Assembly (NCBI RefSeq): GCF_902491285.1
Contig: NZ_CABUHK010000093.1
Location: forward strand, 1-19,684
Reading direction: 5' to 3'
Length of the DNA stretch: 19,684 bases
From: an uncultured Bacteroides sp.
GTDB lineage: Bacteria; Bacteroidota; Bacteroidia; Bacteroidales; Bacteroidaceae
Below the pieces are notes generated by a model. That model saw only the letters and a program-made list of their open reading frames with translations, did no database searches and was not told the origin of the DNA. Shown one piece after another: positions 7,809-15,320 of this stretch. Each line of letters starts with the position of its first letter. Within the stretch, counting starts at the first letter, position 1. Made by a program: the position numbers and the translations under genes.

Positions 7809-8837
7809 TTAATCGAATGACGGGACATCAATATTCTCTTCATCCCACGCTTTTACTTCATATTCTAATGTTACATCCATTTTCACACTTGTGATGTTGA
7901 ATACATACATGTGGTTGCGAAGAACATTATAGTCTTTTCCATTTTCACTGAATGGTATGGTATAACTTTTTTCTTTACCTCTGGCCACCGCTTTGATGAC
8001 CAAATATATTTTCTTTTCAGTTTGTGCTCCCGTATTCTGATGTTCCGGAATGTAGAATTTGTTTTCAATCTTGTTGCCTTCTGTCCCGTTCAGTATGCCG
8101 GAAGTCAGGAAGTCGGCAGATAATGTGGAGTTTCCCGGTATGGACGGACCATCGTTTTCTATGGGTGCGCAATATCCTTGTGTATTATAATTGTGCAACC
8201 GGACTTCGGTGATTTTGAAATCTGTTATTCCCTTTCCATCGTTGACCATTACATTCACTTTGGCAACTGCGCGTTTCAGGGTGAGATCTCCTATATTATT
8301 CTTTCCCGATGTGATGGACGCGATAGTACCTTCACCCCACATCGGAATATTTGTCGAATAATTCATTTCTTTATTGTAGCCGAACACTAACTGTTTGTAT
8401 AAATCAGTCTTACTGTCTCCCGGTGTCATCGTCACATCTTCTACCTTTTTGTTTTTTGCGTTAACAATTACGATAAAGTCCATGCGGGTACCGGTGCTGT
8501 ATGTCCCAGACAGTTTTCCTTCTATAAACCGGTTACCTTCTTCGTCTCTCTTTCCGATAAGTACGTATTTAATTTGTTCTACGAACCTGCCTTCTACGAA
8601 AGTGTATATTTGGGCATCATTGATTTCACGTTCAGCTACCAAACCCTCGGATTCACCGTCAATACCCCGTGTAGGAATATCCGGAAAAGTTAATGCAAAA
8701 TTAATCTTTGCACCCTCTACTGGCGCTCCCGGAATGTTCTTATATATATTATCATCTATAACTCCGTCTGTGACACATGACGTTGCCATGATGCTGAGGA
8801 CAGCCAGCAGATAATATGTCAATTTAGAGTATTTCAT
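7809..8837 (-). CDS. FimA-like accessory fimbrillin lipoprotein
   Basis: 342 residues from ATG 8837. Signal peptide and lipobox MATSC (Cys21). Mature N-terminal beta domain has INFALTFPDIPTRG, with Arg57 in the position where type V pilins are cut after export, then INDAQIYTFVEGRFV. The C-terminal domain (YVFNITSV...) ends in KAWDEENIDVPSFD. The fold pattern and position, after the anchor and before the tip gene, suggest a minor or adaptor subunit. The frame extends to 8855, but ATG 8837 follows the anchor-gene stop by one base (TAA-A-ATG), implying translational coupling, and begins directly with the signal peptide. The exact role (Mfa3-like adaptor or alternative shaft pilin) cannot be decided here. 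Confidence 0.87.
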   Translation of the reverse strand: MKYSKLTYYLLAVLSIMATSCVTDGVIDDNIYKNIPGAPVEGAKINFALTFPDIPTRGIDGESEGLVAEREINDAQIYTFVEGRFVEQIKYVLIGKRDEEGNRFIEGKLSGTYSTGTRMDFIVIVNAKNKKVEDVTMTPGDSKTDLYKQLVFGYNKEMNYSTNIPMWGEGTIASITSGKNNIGDLTLKRAVAKVNVMVNDGKGITDFKITEVRLHNYNTQGYCAPIENDGPSIPGNSTLSADFLTSGILNGTEGNKIENKFYIPEHQNTGAQTEKKIYLVIKAVARGKEKSYTIPFSENGKDYNVLRNHMYVFNITSVKMDVTLEYEVKAWDEENIDVPSFD

Positions 8838-8838
8838 T

Positions 8839-9927
8839 TTACAGTTCAATATCATTAAGTTGGATAATCCAATCGTTTACATCAATTACGGTTTTAATCA
8901 GTGCAAGTTTCTCATCTACGAAAATAATCATGCTGTAATTATCTTCGCGATCCAGATATTCTTGGAGGGTATAATTCCGGTCTTTATACTTCTCTAGTTG
9001 GAGCAGCTCCAAATATTTCACTAAGTTGGGACTGTGAAACAGGGTTTCGTTTGTTGCGGAGTTGGTGATAGTCAACTGTGGGGTTTTGTTCTCCATCAGT
9101 CTCGCTACACTTATCTCGCTGACAACGGCATTGTATTCTTCAGCCTGTTCGTATCCTGCACTGAAAGCTCTTGTTCGGACAACTTCCGATTCGACAACAA
9201 ATGGTTTGTAAGTCAATAGATTGTCTTCCAGCAGCGAGTTATCATAATTCATATATCCGTTGTCATCATAAATGTTGCATTTGAATGTTTCCTTTGTCAG
9301 TGTTCTTGTCACCGGACCAACTGACTGGTTGACTTGTGCTACGACTATACGGATGTTATTGGTGTTTTTCACTAAAGACACAATGCTGATCTGTTCCCTG
9401 CCGTTTCGGGTAGTAGGAGCGTTTTTTACTTCACCATGCCAAAGTGAATGTAACTCTTGTTCTACAATGTAATTCTCTTTTTCATTTTCCGCATCAGCCC
9501 TCGTTACTACTTTGCGTAGCGTTTTCACTTTCAACTCTTCTATTTGAGATTGCTCCGGATATAATAAAGGTACTGCGAATGATTCATTATTTAATCCTGC
9601 CCATGCGATAAGGTGAAACTTCGACGGATCGATATCTACTTTCATAGAGTAATTTCCATCTCCCAATTGTTCGCCCTGATCTGTTTTCTGATAAACAAGA
9701 TTGTTATTGTCGTCAAAAGCATAAAGTGTTACTGTTCTAACTTGTTTGGCAAAAACGTCTACTTCCTCCATGTTGTAGTCATATTTGAATTTTACACAGT
9801 ATTCGATGCTACAATCTCCGTCATTGTAATCTAATATAGAGTCACAAGATGTAATTGTACCAGCCAATAATGTGAGCAACAATATCTTGTTGACTTTTTC
9901 ATGTATGGTTGTTAGTATTTGTCTCAT
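8839..9927 (-). CDS. FimB/Mfa2-type fimbrial anchor lipoprotein
   Basis: 362 residues from ATG 9927. Signal peptide, lipobox TITSC (Cys28), then SIEYCVKFKYDYNMEEVDVFAK and VRTVTLYAFDDNNNLVYQ, a hallmark of the FimB/Mfa2 family. In Porphyromonas these proteins cap the pilus base, hold it on the outer membrane and limit its length. Unlike its neighbours it has no TRA/SRA-like cleavage site soon after the lipid Cys, consistent with keeping its lipid. A GTG at 9936 is in frame but ATG 9927 is preferred. It is second in the operon, after the terminator-like hairpin at 10000-10034, so it should be made in lower amounts than the shaft subunit. Family assignment is strong. Confidence 0.9.
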   Translation of the reverse strand: MRQILTTIHEKVNKILLLTLLAGTITSCDSILDYNDGDCSIEYCVKFKYDYNMEEVDVFAKQVRTVTLYAFDDNNNLVYQKTDQGEQLGDGNYSMKVDIDPSKFHLIAWAGLNNESFAVPLLYPEQSQIEELKVKTLRKVVTRADAENEKENYIVEQELHSLWHGEVKNAPTTRNGREQISIVSLVKNTNNIRIVVAQVNQSVGPVTRTLTKETFKCNIYDDNGYMNYDNSLLEDNLLTYKPFVVESEVVRTRAFSAGYEQAEEYNAVVSEISVARLMENKTPQLTITNSATNETLFHSPNLVKYLELLQLEKYKDRNYTLQEYLDREDNYSMIIFVDEKLALIKTVIDVNDWIIQLNDIEL

Positions 9928-9999
9928 TATTCTCACTTTTTATGCTTTTAGAAAGTAATGTTTTGTTTGAATGTAATGCCTTTTGTCTTTTTGTAAGGA

Positions 10000-10034
10000 G
10001 AAAATCGGGAGAGGGAAATCATCTCCCGATTTTC
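10000..10034 (-). terminator. Terminator-like hairpin between shaft and anchor genes
   Basis: A 13-bp perfect inverted repeat (10000-10012 and 10022-10034) with a 9-nt loop. The stem has a GC-rich top and an A4/T4 base, and the minus strand continues with TCCTT. It begins 24 nt after the stop of the major-subunit gene. There is no TAnnTTTG promoter between it and the anchor gene, so the downstream genes must rely on read-through. Confidence 0.8.
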
Positions 10035-10057
10035 TTGTTTACTTTGATAGCTATTGA

Positions 10058-11386
10058 TTAAAGATCAATCTCGTTCTTATGTATAGTCCAAGGTTGGATA
10101 TTTGCTGTAATTGTTAATTTTGTATCAGATTCAGGAGTCGGAGGAGTACTTGTCGGCCATCCTAAGTCTTTAACAGAGTTAACTGCAAGCTGGTACCAAT
10201 TGTTCCGGATAATTGAACATCCTTGACCTGCGTGCTGGATAGCTGCTTCGTAATAACATAAACCATCCTCGTATTTGATGATACCATTGGCAGCGAGGTA
10301 TTCAGCATTTCCTTCTGTTTCGCTCAGATTATTGTAATCAACTCTCATTTCTGCCCAGCTTTTGTAGATTGTTTTTTCATCTCTTACATAGTTCCCATCT
10401 TCATATATTGGATTCACTTTTACATAAAATGTTTCAGCTTCTTCTAATGTCGGGTTCTCTTCTGATCCGGTAGCGTAGTATACTTGTGCCTGGTAATGTA
10501 CATTGGTAGCTTTTGCCTTGGTTTCCTCGGTCCAATCTCCACCAACTTTGTTTTCTAAACAGTAAGTAATTCCGGCAGCGATCCATCTATAGTCTGTTTT
10601 GTAGACCTGCAGATATGGCTCTGCTCCTGTCCAGCTTGTCTCATTAGTCAATACATATGAGTCCTTTACTAAATTAGAATAGGAATGACCTACAAATTTT
10701 GCAACTAACCAATTTTTATCTCCTTTTACGGTATATGTTGATTCGGATATTTTGAAGTTTTTTTCAGAATCAGTTCGTTCATCCAATTTAGCACTAACGC
10801 GGTCTACGTTAATCGTTGCTTTATTCTCATCTGTACCTGCTGTTATGGTTATATCACCCTTAGAGCCACTCATTAAGAAATTGTCATCTTTGGCAATACT
10901 TGAAGCAAGGTAGTCCAATCCATTGCTCGGTAATGCTTGTGCTCCGATTTGCAGTGCTTTAAAATCCTCAGTATTTTTTGCAGCATTTATTTCTGCGTTT
11001 AATTTATCAGATGGATTTACAAATGCGTAAATTGTAATATTACTACCTGCAGCTACACTAAAAGCAGGAGTGCTGGCTACTACTTCTTGATTAGCATTAG
11101 GGTTATCATTTGTTACTGTGAGATTGTTCTTTACAATGAGTTTGTTACCTCCATAGTCTAATACGATTGTAGCAGTAGTGATTGCTGATTCTTCGTTACT
11201 TCCGGCATCTTTGCCTTCCTCGCTGACTGCTCTTGATTTTCCGGTTGCTGAAGTAAAGTTAACTCTCATCGTTGCTTGTTCGCCTGTTGGAGTTTGGATA
11301 CCGTTATCAATAAATTCTTCTTCGTTGCTACAAGCTGTCATAGCAGCTACTGCTAAACTTGCTAATAATAAATTCTTAATTTTCAT
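10058..11386 (-). CDS. Mfa1-family major fimbrial shaft subunit
   Basis: 442 residues from ATG 11386. Signal peptide and lipobox MTACS (Cys19). ATMRVNFTSATGKSRAV contains Arg52, at the place where Mfa1/FimA precursors are cut to free the polymerising strand groove. An N-terminal fimbrillin domain (about 60-230) is followed by a C-terminal domain with CSIIRNNWYQLAVNSVKDLG and the final strand ITANIQPWTIHKNEIDL, which would act as donor strand in the next subunit. These end motifs are characteristic of Mfa1 C-termini. The frame is open to 11437, but the extension (MQLKKEI...) lacks signal features and lies in the leader. It is first in the operon with its own promoter, followed by a hairpin that should favour its high relative expression. 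Confidence 0.92.
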   Translation of the reverse strand: MKIKNLLLASLAVAAMTACSNEEEFIDNGIQTPTGEQATMRVNFTSATGKSRAVSEEGKDAGSNEESAITTATIVLDYGGNKLIVKNNLTVTNDNPNANQEVVASTPAFSVAAGSNITIYAFVNPSDKLNAEINAAKNTEDFKALQIGAQALPSNGLDYLASSIAKDDNFLMSGSKGDITITAGTDENKATINVDRVSAKLDERTDSEKNFKISESTYTVKGDKNWLVAKFVGHSYSNLVKDSYVLTNETSWTGAEPYLQVYKTDYRWIAAGITYCLENKVGGDWTEETKAKATNVHYQAQVYYATGSEENPTLEEAETFYVKVNPIYEDGNYVRDEKTIYKSWAEMRVDYNNLSETEGNAEYLAANGIIKYEDGLCYYEAAIQHAGQGCSIIRNNWYQLAVNSVKDLGWPTSTPPTPESDTKLTITANIQPWTIHKNEIDL

Positions 11387-11438
11387 TTTTTTGAGTTTAA
11401 TGTGAGATGCAATAATAATTTCTTTCTTTAATTGCACA

Positions 11439-11458
11439 CTACATATTATTATATGTAG
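11439..11458 (-). promoter_or_regulatory. Perfect hairpin in the major-subunit mRNA leader
   Basis: CTACATAT, loop TATT, ATATGTAG: an 8-bp perfect stem with 4-nt loop, 53 nt before the ATG at 11386. No U-run follows, so it is not a terminator. It may stabilise the mRNA or control ribosome entry. Confidence 0.5.
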
Positions 11459-11667
11459 TCATGCTGGTTTATTCTTTTCTTTTTTGGGGAAGAGCCATCT
11501 AAAGGATGAGGACCGATTGTTTTATGAAAAACATCATTTCTTCTTTATTGGAAGCCCTTATATATGATAAGGTAAAAAGTAACTTCCTGGTGGAGTTGGT
11601 TTGTTTGTTTCTTATAGGCAATGTTTCTTTTATTTGTTTATTACTTAGATTATTGTTTGCTTGTTTC

Positions 11668-11686
11668 AAGGAAACTTTTGTTCCTT
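11668..11686 (-). promoter_or_regulatory. Stem-loop at the 5' end of the major-subunit mRNA
   Basis: On the minus strand AAGGAAC, AAAA, GTTTCCTT pairs with one bulged base. It begins within about 10-15 nt of the -7 box at 11697-11704, and would therefore be at or next to the 5' end of the transcript. Such terminal stems commonly protect mRNAs from decay. The roughly 300-nt leader between here and 11387 contains no credible gene. Confidence 0.4.
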
Positions 11687-11696
11687 ATCGACGTTG

Positions 11697-11728
11697 CAAA
11701 GGTATGGGAGAAAAACTAAAGCGTTAAT
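11697..11728 (-). promoter_or_regulatory. Promoter of the major-subunit operon
   Basis: The minus strand reads ATTAACG (complement of 11722-11728), 17 nt, then TACCTTTG (complement of 11697-11704) and CA. The -7 box is a full TAnnTTTG match. The upstream heptamer and spacing are identical to those before the DUF3575 gene. Implied leader length is about 300 nt. Confidence 0.65.
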
Positions 11729-11993
11729 CGGTGTTTATTTCAATTTTCAAGGTGATTGTTTCAATTAAAAAAATGCATTTTTTTGAGTGGTGAATCAGTC
11801 GTTTTATGAATGATTATTGGTGTTGTTGAATGAATAACCGCTCTCGCTTTCTTTTTACCGTTGTTGTATATATTGTCGTATCATTTCGTTTTTTGTTTGT
11901 TTTTGATGCAGAATATACAACTTTACGGGAGGAGATGGATGCTTTGTGTTTCATTCATGCATTATTGAACGATTTATAGCTTCTCTTTCATAT
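11729..11993. other. AT-rich intergenic region upstream of the pilus promoter
   Basis: No credible gene. It contains a GCATTTTTTT tract (11775-11784), GTGGTGAATCAGTCG (11787-11801) and ATTGAACGATTTA (11964-11976). Each has a similar counterpart upstream of the DUF3575 promoter (14238-14246, 14258-14272, 14303-14315). These are possible shared regulator sites, not proven. Confidence 0.4.
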
Positions 11994-12025
11994 AAAAAAC
12001 GCACGACCTTCACAGGTAGTGCGTT
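11994..12025 (-). terminator. Intrinsic terminator of the DUF3575-DUF3868 operon
   Basis: On the minus strand AACGCAC-T-ACCT, loop GTGA, AGGT-C-GTGCGTT is followed by TTTTA: an 11-bp stem with one internal mismatch and a classic U-run. It lies about 70 nt after the DUF3868 stop and separates this operon from the pilus subunit transcript. Confidence 0.9.
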
Positions 12026-12093
12026 CTTTAATCATTAGGGGTTAATTTATTAATATAATAAATTACTGAGGGTTAAGTCTTTTGTCCGTGTCT

Positions 12094-13542
12094 TTATTTT
12101 GTAGGGTAATTCTGTTTCTTTTTCAGTTCTTTCAGGTTTGCGTCGGCTTGTGCATGTAGGCCGGCTTCTTTGGCTGCTTTGAAATAAATTTCCGCTGTCT
12201 CCAGATCACCTTCCAGCATGGCGATGACTCCAAGGTTATTGAGTGTCTCGGCAGCTTTTGGATCAGCTTTGGCTAGATGCTTCTTGGCAACAGCCATGTC
12301 GCCACTTTTTTGGATTTCCATTGCTCCGGCATTCAGGTTTGCTATCGGATCGTCTGGGAACATTGTTGCAGCTACCAGAAAAGAGTGATTGAACTCTTCG
12401 CTTCCTGGTTCGTAACTTTGCGCTACCAGATAGATTTCCTGCAAACTCAACAGTTGCGGGCGTTTATTGATAATCTCTTTCGACTCTTCGAGGTTGAAGC
12501 CGCGCACTGTATAATTGACGGTATAGTCCGAATGGCGAAGTGCCGGATAGCATGTGTCTAATATATATTGGTATCCTTGCGGACCTGCCAGCTTAGCTAT
12601 GGCGTGTTCTTTTTTGTCGATGTCCAGGCTTTCATCATTCATTAAACGAAGTATTTCGTCTTTCTTATCCAATGATGAGGTGGCAACAAACTTGCGGAAA
12701 CCAGCCCAATCTTCCGGAGTCGATTCCGAAGTTATTAGCTTCTTGTCAAAGTTGTAATAACTGCTCACATAGTCTACCAATGCTTTGGTGCGTTCTTCTG
12801 CCAAACGGGTGTTGTTGGCATAACCTCCTTCGGGCGAAGCGTATCCATGAATCTTGATGCTGGTGAGTGTAGTATTCTTGTCGTTGCGTACGGTGTCTAT
12901 TGTAGCGCGTATTTTAGCTAGTTCGATCGTGTTGCGACGGTACTCCGGGTAGATAATGTATTTGTTGACCGGAAAGTCCAGATAAGCACTTCCTTCTACT
13001 GCACGATGTTTTACGCCTTCGGCTTGTGGAGTGATATAGGCAATGGAGGGCTGTAATTTCAACGGAGAAATGTTCAGCCGGGTGATTAATTCACCGCTGT
13101 TTTCCTCCAGAATGTCGCAACAGCCGCATATATCAATGTTTAACTTCATATTTGCCGTGCGCATCCATGCTTCAAATGGTATCTGTATCAGATAGCTTAT
13201 TTTTTGTTCTTCAGTTTGCTTGCGGCGAATGACCGTATATGTATTTTCGAAGTTTTTGTGATTGCGTTGATTGACGATGTTGCGTTTGCGTCCGTACACT
13301 ATGATAGACGGCAATGCTTTTGTCTGTCCGTCCGCTTCGAGAAACGGGGTAAGCGTAGCGACATTGTTGGAAGCTATTTTGAGGTTTGTCTGCAAAACAA
13401 TGTCCAGGTTGATAGTCAGGCGATTGTCATCACTGCGCGTAATAGATTCTTTCTCTATACGCACTTGATTTTTATACAAAGTCTGTGCATTCCCGTTCAA
13501 TACAGGCAGCAGACAGAAGAGTATGTATAGAATCTTTTTCAT
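12094..13542 (-). CDS. DUF3868 protein with OmpA-like and TPR segments, pilus locus
   Basis: 482 residues. Signal peptide MKKILYILFCLLPVLNGNAQ. The N-terminal region (about 20-200) fits DUF3868, with a CGCC cluster near residues 138-141. An OmpA_C-like segment (about 220-270) has IKIHGYASPEGGYANNTRLA then EERTKALVDYV. Near the C-terminus are two TPR-like helical hairpins (about 400-475; LNNLGVIAMLEGDLETAEIYFKAAKEAG). Exported and probably periplasmic or outer-membrane associated. DUF3868 and DUF3575 genes regularly accompany Bacteroides fimbriae, which suggests a role in pilus anchoring or assembly, though the biochemistry is unknown. The gene starts 12 nt after DUF3575 and ends before the strong terminator. 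The usual OmpA GHTD is GYAS here, so peptidoglycan binding is uncertain. Confidence 0.88.
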   Translation of the reverse strand: MKKILYILFCLLPVLNGNAQTLYKNQVRIEKESITRSDDNRLTINLDIVLQTNLKIASNNVATLTPFLEADGQTKALPSIIVYGRKRNIVNQRNHKNFENTYTVIRRKQTEEQKISYLIQIPFEAWMRTANMKLNIDICGCCDILEENSGELITRLNISPLKLQPSIAYITPQAEGVKHRAVEGSAYLDFPVNKYIIYPEYRRNTIELAKIRATIDTVRNDKNTTLTSIKIHGYASPEGGYANNTRLAEERTKALVDYVSSYYNFDKKLITSESTPEDWAGFRKFVATSSLDKKDEILRLMNDESLDIDKKEHAIAKLAGPQGYQYILDTCYPALRHSDYTVNYTVRGFNLEESKEIINKRPQLLSLQEIYLVAQSYEPGSEEFNHSFLVAATMFPDDPIANLNAGAMEIQKSGDMAVAKKHLAKADPKAAETLNNLGVIAMLEGDLETAEIYFKAAKEAGLHAQADANLKELKKKQNYPTK

Positions 13543-13554
13543 ATTTGTTTTGTT

Positions 13555-14124
13555 TTAGAATAAATAAATTAGACTGACGGCAGCTTTGGTAGGTCCTACA
13601 TAGTTCTTGTGTCCTTCCGATACTTTTGCACCGCAAGTCATACACTCGTACTGTTCGTACTTGACGCGTGCGTAACCTACGCCAATATTTCCTTCCAGAT
13701 TCCAGTGTTTACCTAAAATCCATTGGTATCCGTAAGAAATCCCGGCTCCAAAGAAGTTGCCTTTGAAACGGTGGTCTGTCAGTTCAGACCAAATGCCCCA
13801 AGGCATATCGATAGCGGCTGCCTGATAGACACCTCCATGAATATGGAATCCCACAAAATGTCCGTTGAACTTGTCGCAGAACCAATAACGGAGTTCAGGC
13901 TGAATGGCGAGCATCTTCATCATTTTCTGATCTTTGTATTTCCATGGATTATAATTGGCATACAAATCCAGCGTTAATTTCTTACTTAAGCCGATCTCAG
14001 CTCCAAGGTTGATGATTTTCATCGCGTCCATTACAATGTTGGTTTTTACTCCGACTACCTGGCTATATAATAAGGTAGAAGCAAACATGGTAATGAACAA
14101 AAATAAAATTCTTTTCTTTTTCAT
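13555..14124 (-). CDS. DUF3575 outer-membrane beta-barrel-like protein
   Basis: 189 residues from ATG 14124. Signal peptide MKKKRILFLFITMFASTLLYSQ. The mature protein has alternating aromatic strands typical of small outer-membrane barrels (LTLDLYANYNPWKY, AIQPELRYWFC, FFGAGISYGYQWIL, LEGNIGVGYARVKYE) and ends in aromatic SLIYLF, as expected for insertion by the Bam machinery. A CMTCGAK pair of Cys lies near residue 160. The frame is open to 14298, but the extension lacks signal features and crosses the -7 box at 14153-14160, so ATG 14124 is the start. It is first gene of the two-gene operon with DUF3868. The DUF3575 family accompanies type V pilus loci; its role is not established. Confidence 0.88.
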   Translation of the reverse strand: MKKKRILFLFITMFASTLLYSQVVGVKTNIVMDAMKIINLGAEIGLSKKLTLDLYANYNPWKYKDQKMMKMLAIQPELRYWFCDKFNGHFVGFHIHGGVYQAAAIDMPWGIWSELTDHRFKGNFFGAGISYGYQWILGKHWNLEGNIGVGYARVKYEQYECMTCGAKVSEGHKNYVGPTKAAVSLIYLF

Positions 14125-14152
14125 CGCATGATGGGTTTTGTTTGTTGATGTG

Positions 14153-14184
14153 CAAAGATACGTGTTATATGAATTGACGTTAAT
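14153..14184 (-). promoter_or_regulatory. Promoter of the DUF3575-DUF3868 operon
   Basis: The minus strand reads ATTAACG (complement of 14178-14184), 17 nt, then TATCTTTG (complement of 14153-14160) and CA. It is a full -7 match, with the same heptamer and spacing as the major-subunit promoter. The box is 28 nt upstream of ATG 14124. Confidence 0.7.
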
Positions 14185-14594
14185 TGGTAGATTCATCTTT
14201 CTTTGATAAGTTCTCGATGAAAATAAATAAGTACAGGGCATTTTTTCGTTCTGATAGGTGGTGAGTGATTCGAGGTTTATAGGGTGTGTTTTTATCATTC
14301 TTATTGAATGATTTACATATGATTGGTTGTTTAATACTTGTATATCTTGTTTTATTACTTGAATGGGTTGTATTTCATTCGTTAAAGAGTGGTAATTTAT
14401 TCATTTCTCCTCTGAAAAAGTTTTTCTTATTGAATAAAACGCCTATGTTTGTACCAGCAAGCAGAATGATAAAGTATCGGTAACAGGAAAACTAACATTA
14501 AGATTCCCTCCTGAGGAACAGAGACAAACAAACAGTAAATGATGTGAAATGTATAAGGGTGGCAAAAGTAAGGGTTTGCAAACCTGTAAAAAAT
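14185..14594. other. Divergent intergenic region, pilus operon versus lipoprotein
   Basis: About 410 nt without a credible gene. Its left part carries the elements shared with the major-subunit upstream region. Its right part (14521-14594) resembles the leader of the hybrid regulator gene and holds a 12-bp palindrome. A clear plus-strand TAnnTTTG promoter for the lipoprotein gene is not visible; the best is a partial match ending in TTTG at 14575-14578. Confidence 0.5.
14573..14584. promoter_or_regulatory. 12-bp perfect palindrome before the lipoprotein gene
   Basis: GGTTTGCAAACC, centred 29 nt before the ATG at 14608. It could be an operator or part of the promoter, since its TTTG overlaps the weak -7-like sequence. 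Confidence 0.4.
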
Positions 14595-14600
14595 AGGAGG
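14595..14600 (+). promoter_or_regulatory. Strong Shine-Dalgarno AGGAGG
   Basis: AGGAGG with 7 nt to ATG 14608. Bacteroides genes usually lack such a strong site, so high translation of this lipoprotein is likely. It also fixes the start codon. Confidence 0.75.
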
Positions 14601-14607
14601 AAATAGT

Positions 14608-15243
14608 ATGAAGACAATTAAATTCTTTTTCGTATCTGTTATAGCATTAACTTTCGTGGCATGTTCTAGTGCCGAAGATGAACGTTTTGAAGATAACTCT
14701 TCAAACTTTGAGTCTATCAAATCTTTATATGGTATTGAATCTGTAAGTAACGTTGCAGATATTGGTAATGTCCCTTCTGTTACAGCAGAAGAGATGCAGG
14801 GCGTATTGGAATCTCTTCGTCAGAACGGTAATGTAATTCGTGAATGTAAATCTGAAAATGTGGAAGGTTATTTTGGGGAAGATGGAGATAGGCAGTCCGT
14901 GAGGATGATTGCCGAATATCAGGCACGTACGAGGGCGGGTGCTTTCCTGGAAGAATTCGCATTGTGTGTTTCGTTGAATTTTAATGTGGATGAAGATACG
15001 GTATATTATATTGGAACTACCTATTCTTCTTCTACCGATTTGTTTTGTTGGAAAGGATATGGCGCTTCTTTATCAACAACTGTTGGAGGTGGAAACGTCT
15101 TTACGGCTATCACTCACCTTTATTTCCGTGTGAGTGACCAGAAAGATTGCCTGGTTAAAGTTCCGGTAGATTTCAAAGGGAACTATAATTTTAATGCCGG
15201 TCATGGAACTTACAGCTTCACTCTTTCTAATTGTCATAAATGA
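14608..15243 (+). CDS. Hypothetical Cys-containing lipoprotein
   Basis: 211 residues. Signal peptide and lipobox FVAC (Cys19), followed by the acidic SSAEDERFED, which may favour surface export in Bacteroidetes (inference). A helical stretch with PSVTAEEMQGVLESLRQNG (about 56-74) precedes a beta-rich C-terminal half. Five further Cys (80, 120, 147, 181, 209) could form disulfides in the envelope. I do not recognise the family. It is the only gene between the divergent pilus operon and the hybrid regulator, reads in the same direction as the regulator, and has an exceptionally strong ribosome site. A possible link to pilus or regulator sensing is speculation. A weak CTCAA/TTGAG stem (about 15257-15275) follows the stop but has no T-run. 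Confidence 0.82.
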   Translation: MKTIKFFFVSVIALTFVACSSAEDERFEDNSSNFESIKSLYGIESVSNVADIGNVPSVTAEEMQGVLESLRQNGNVIRECKSENVEGYFGEDGDRQSVRMIAEYQARTRAGAFLEEFALCVSLNFNVDEDTVYYIGTTYSSSTDLFCWKGYGASLSTTVGGGNVFTAITHLYFRVSDQKDCLVKVPVDFKGNYNFNAGHGTYSFTLSNCHK

Positions 15244-15320
15244 TTTAATGCAAATAGCCTCAACAGGTATTTATTGAGATACATAATATAGAGGAACCAA
15301 ACAGCAAATATGCGTCACTC

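Noticed and set aside
4752..11386. Possible mobile-element origin of the pilus locus
   Set aside because: No integrase, transposase, tRNA attachment site or flanking direct repeats were seen, and composition does not clearly differ from the neighbours.
11506..11727. Plus-strand open frame of 73 codons with hydrophobic stretches
   Set aside because: It overlaps the major-subunit promoter and leader on the opposite strand, lacks a ribosome site, and its composition looks like translated AT-rich non-coding DNA.
14125..14298. N-terminal extension of the DUF3575 frame
   Set aside because: It precedes the signal peptide and crosses the -7 box at 14153-14160. ATG 14124 is followed by a normal signal sequence.
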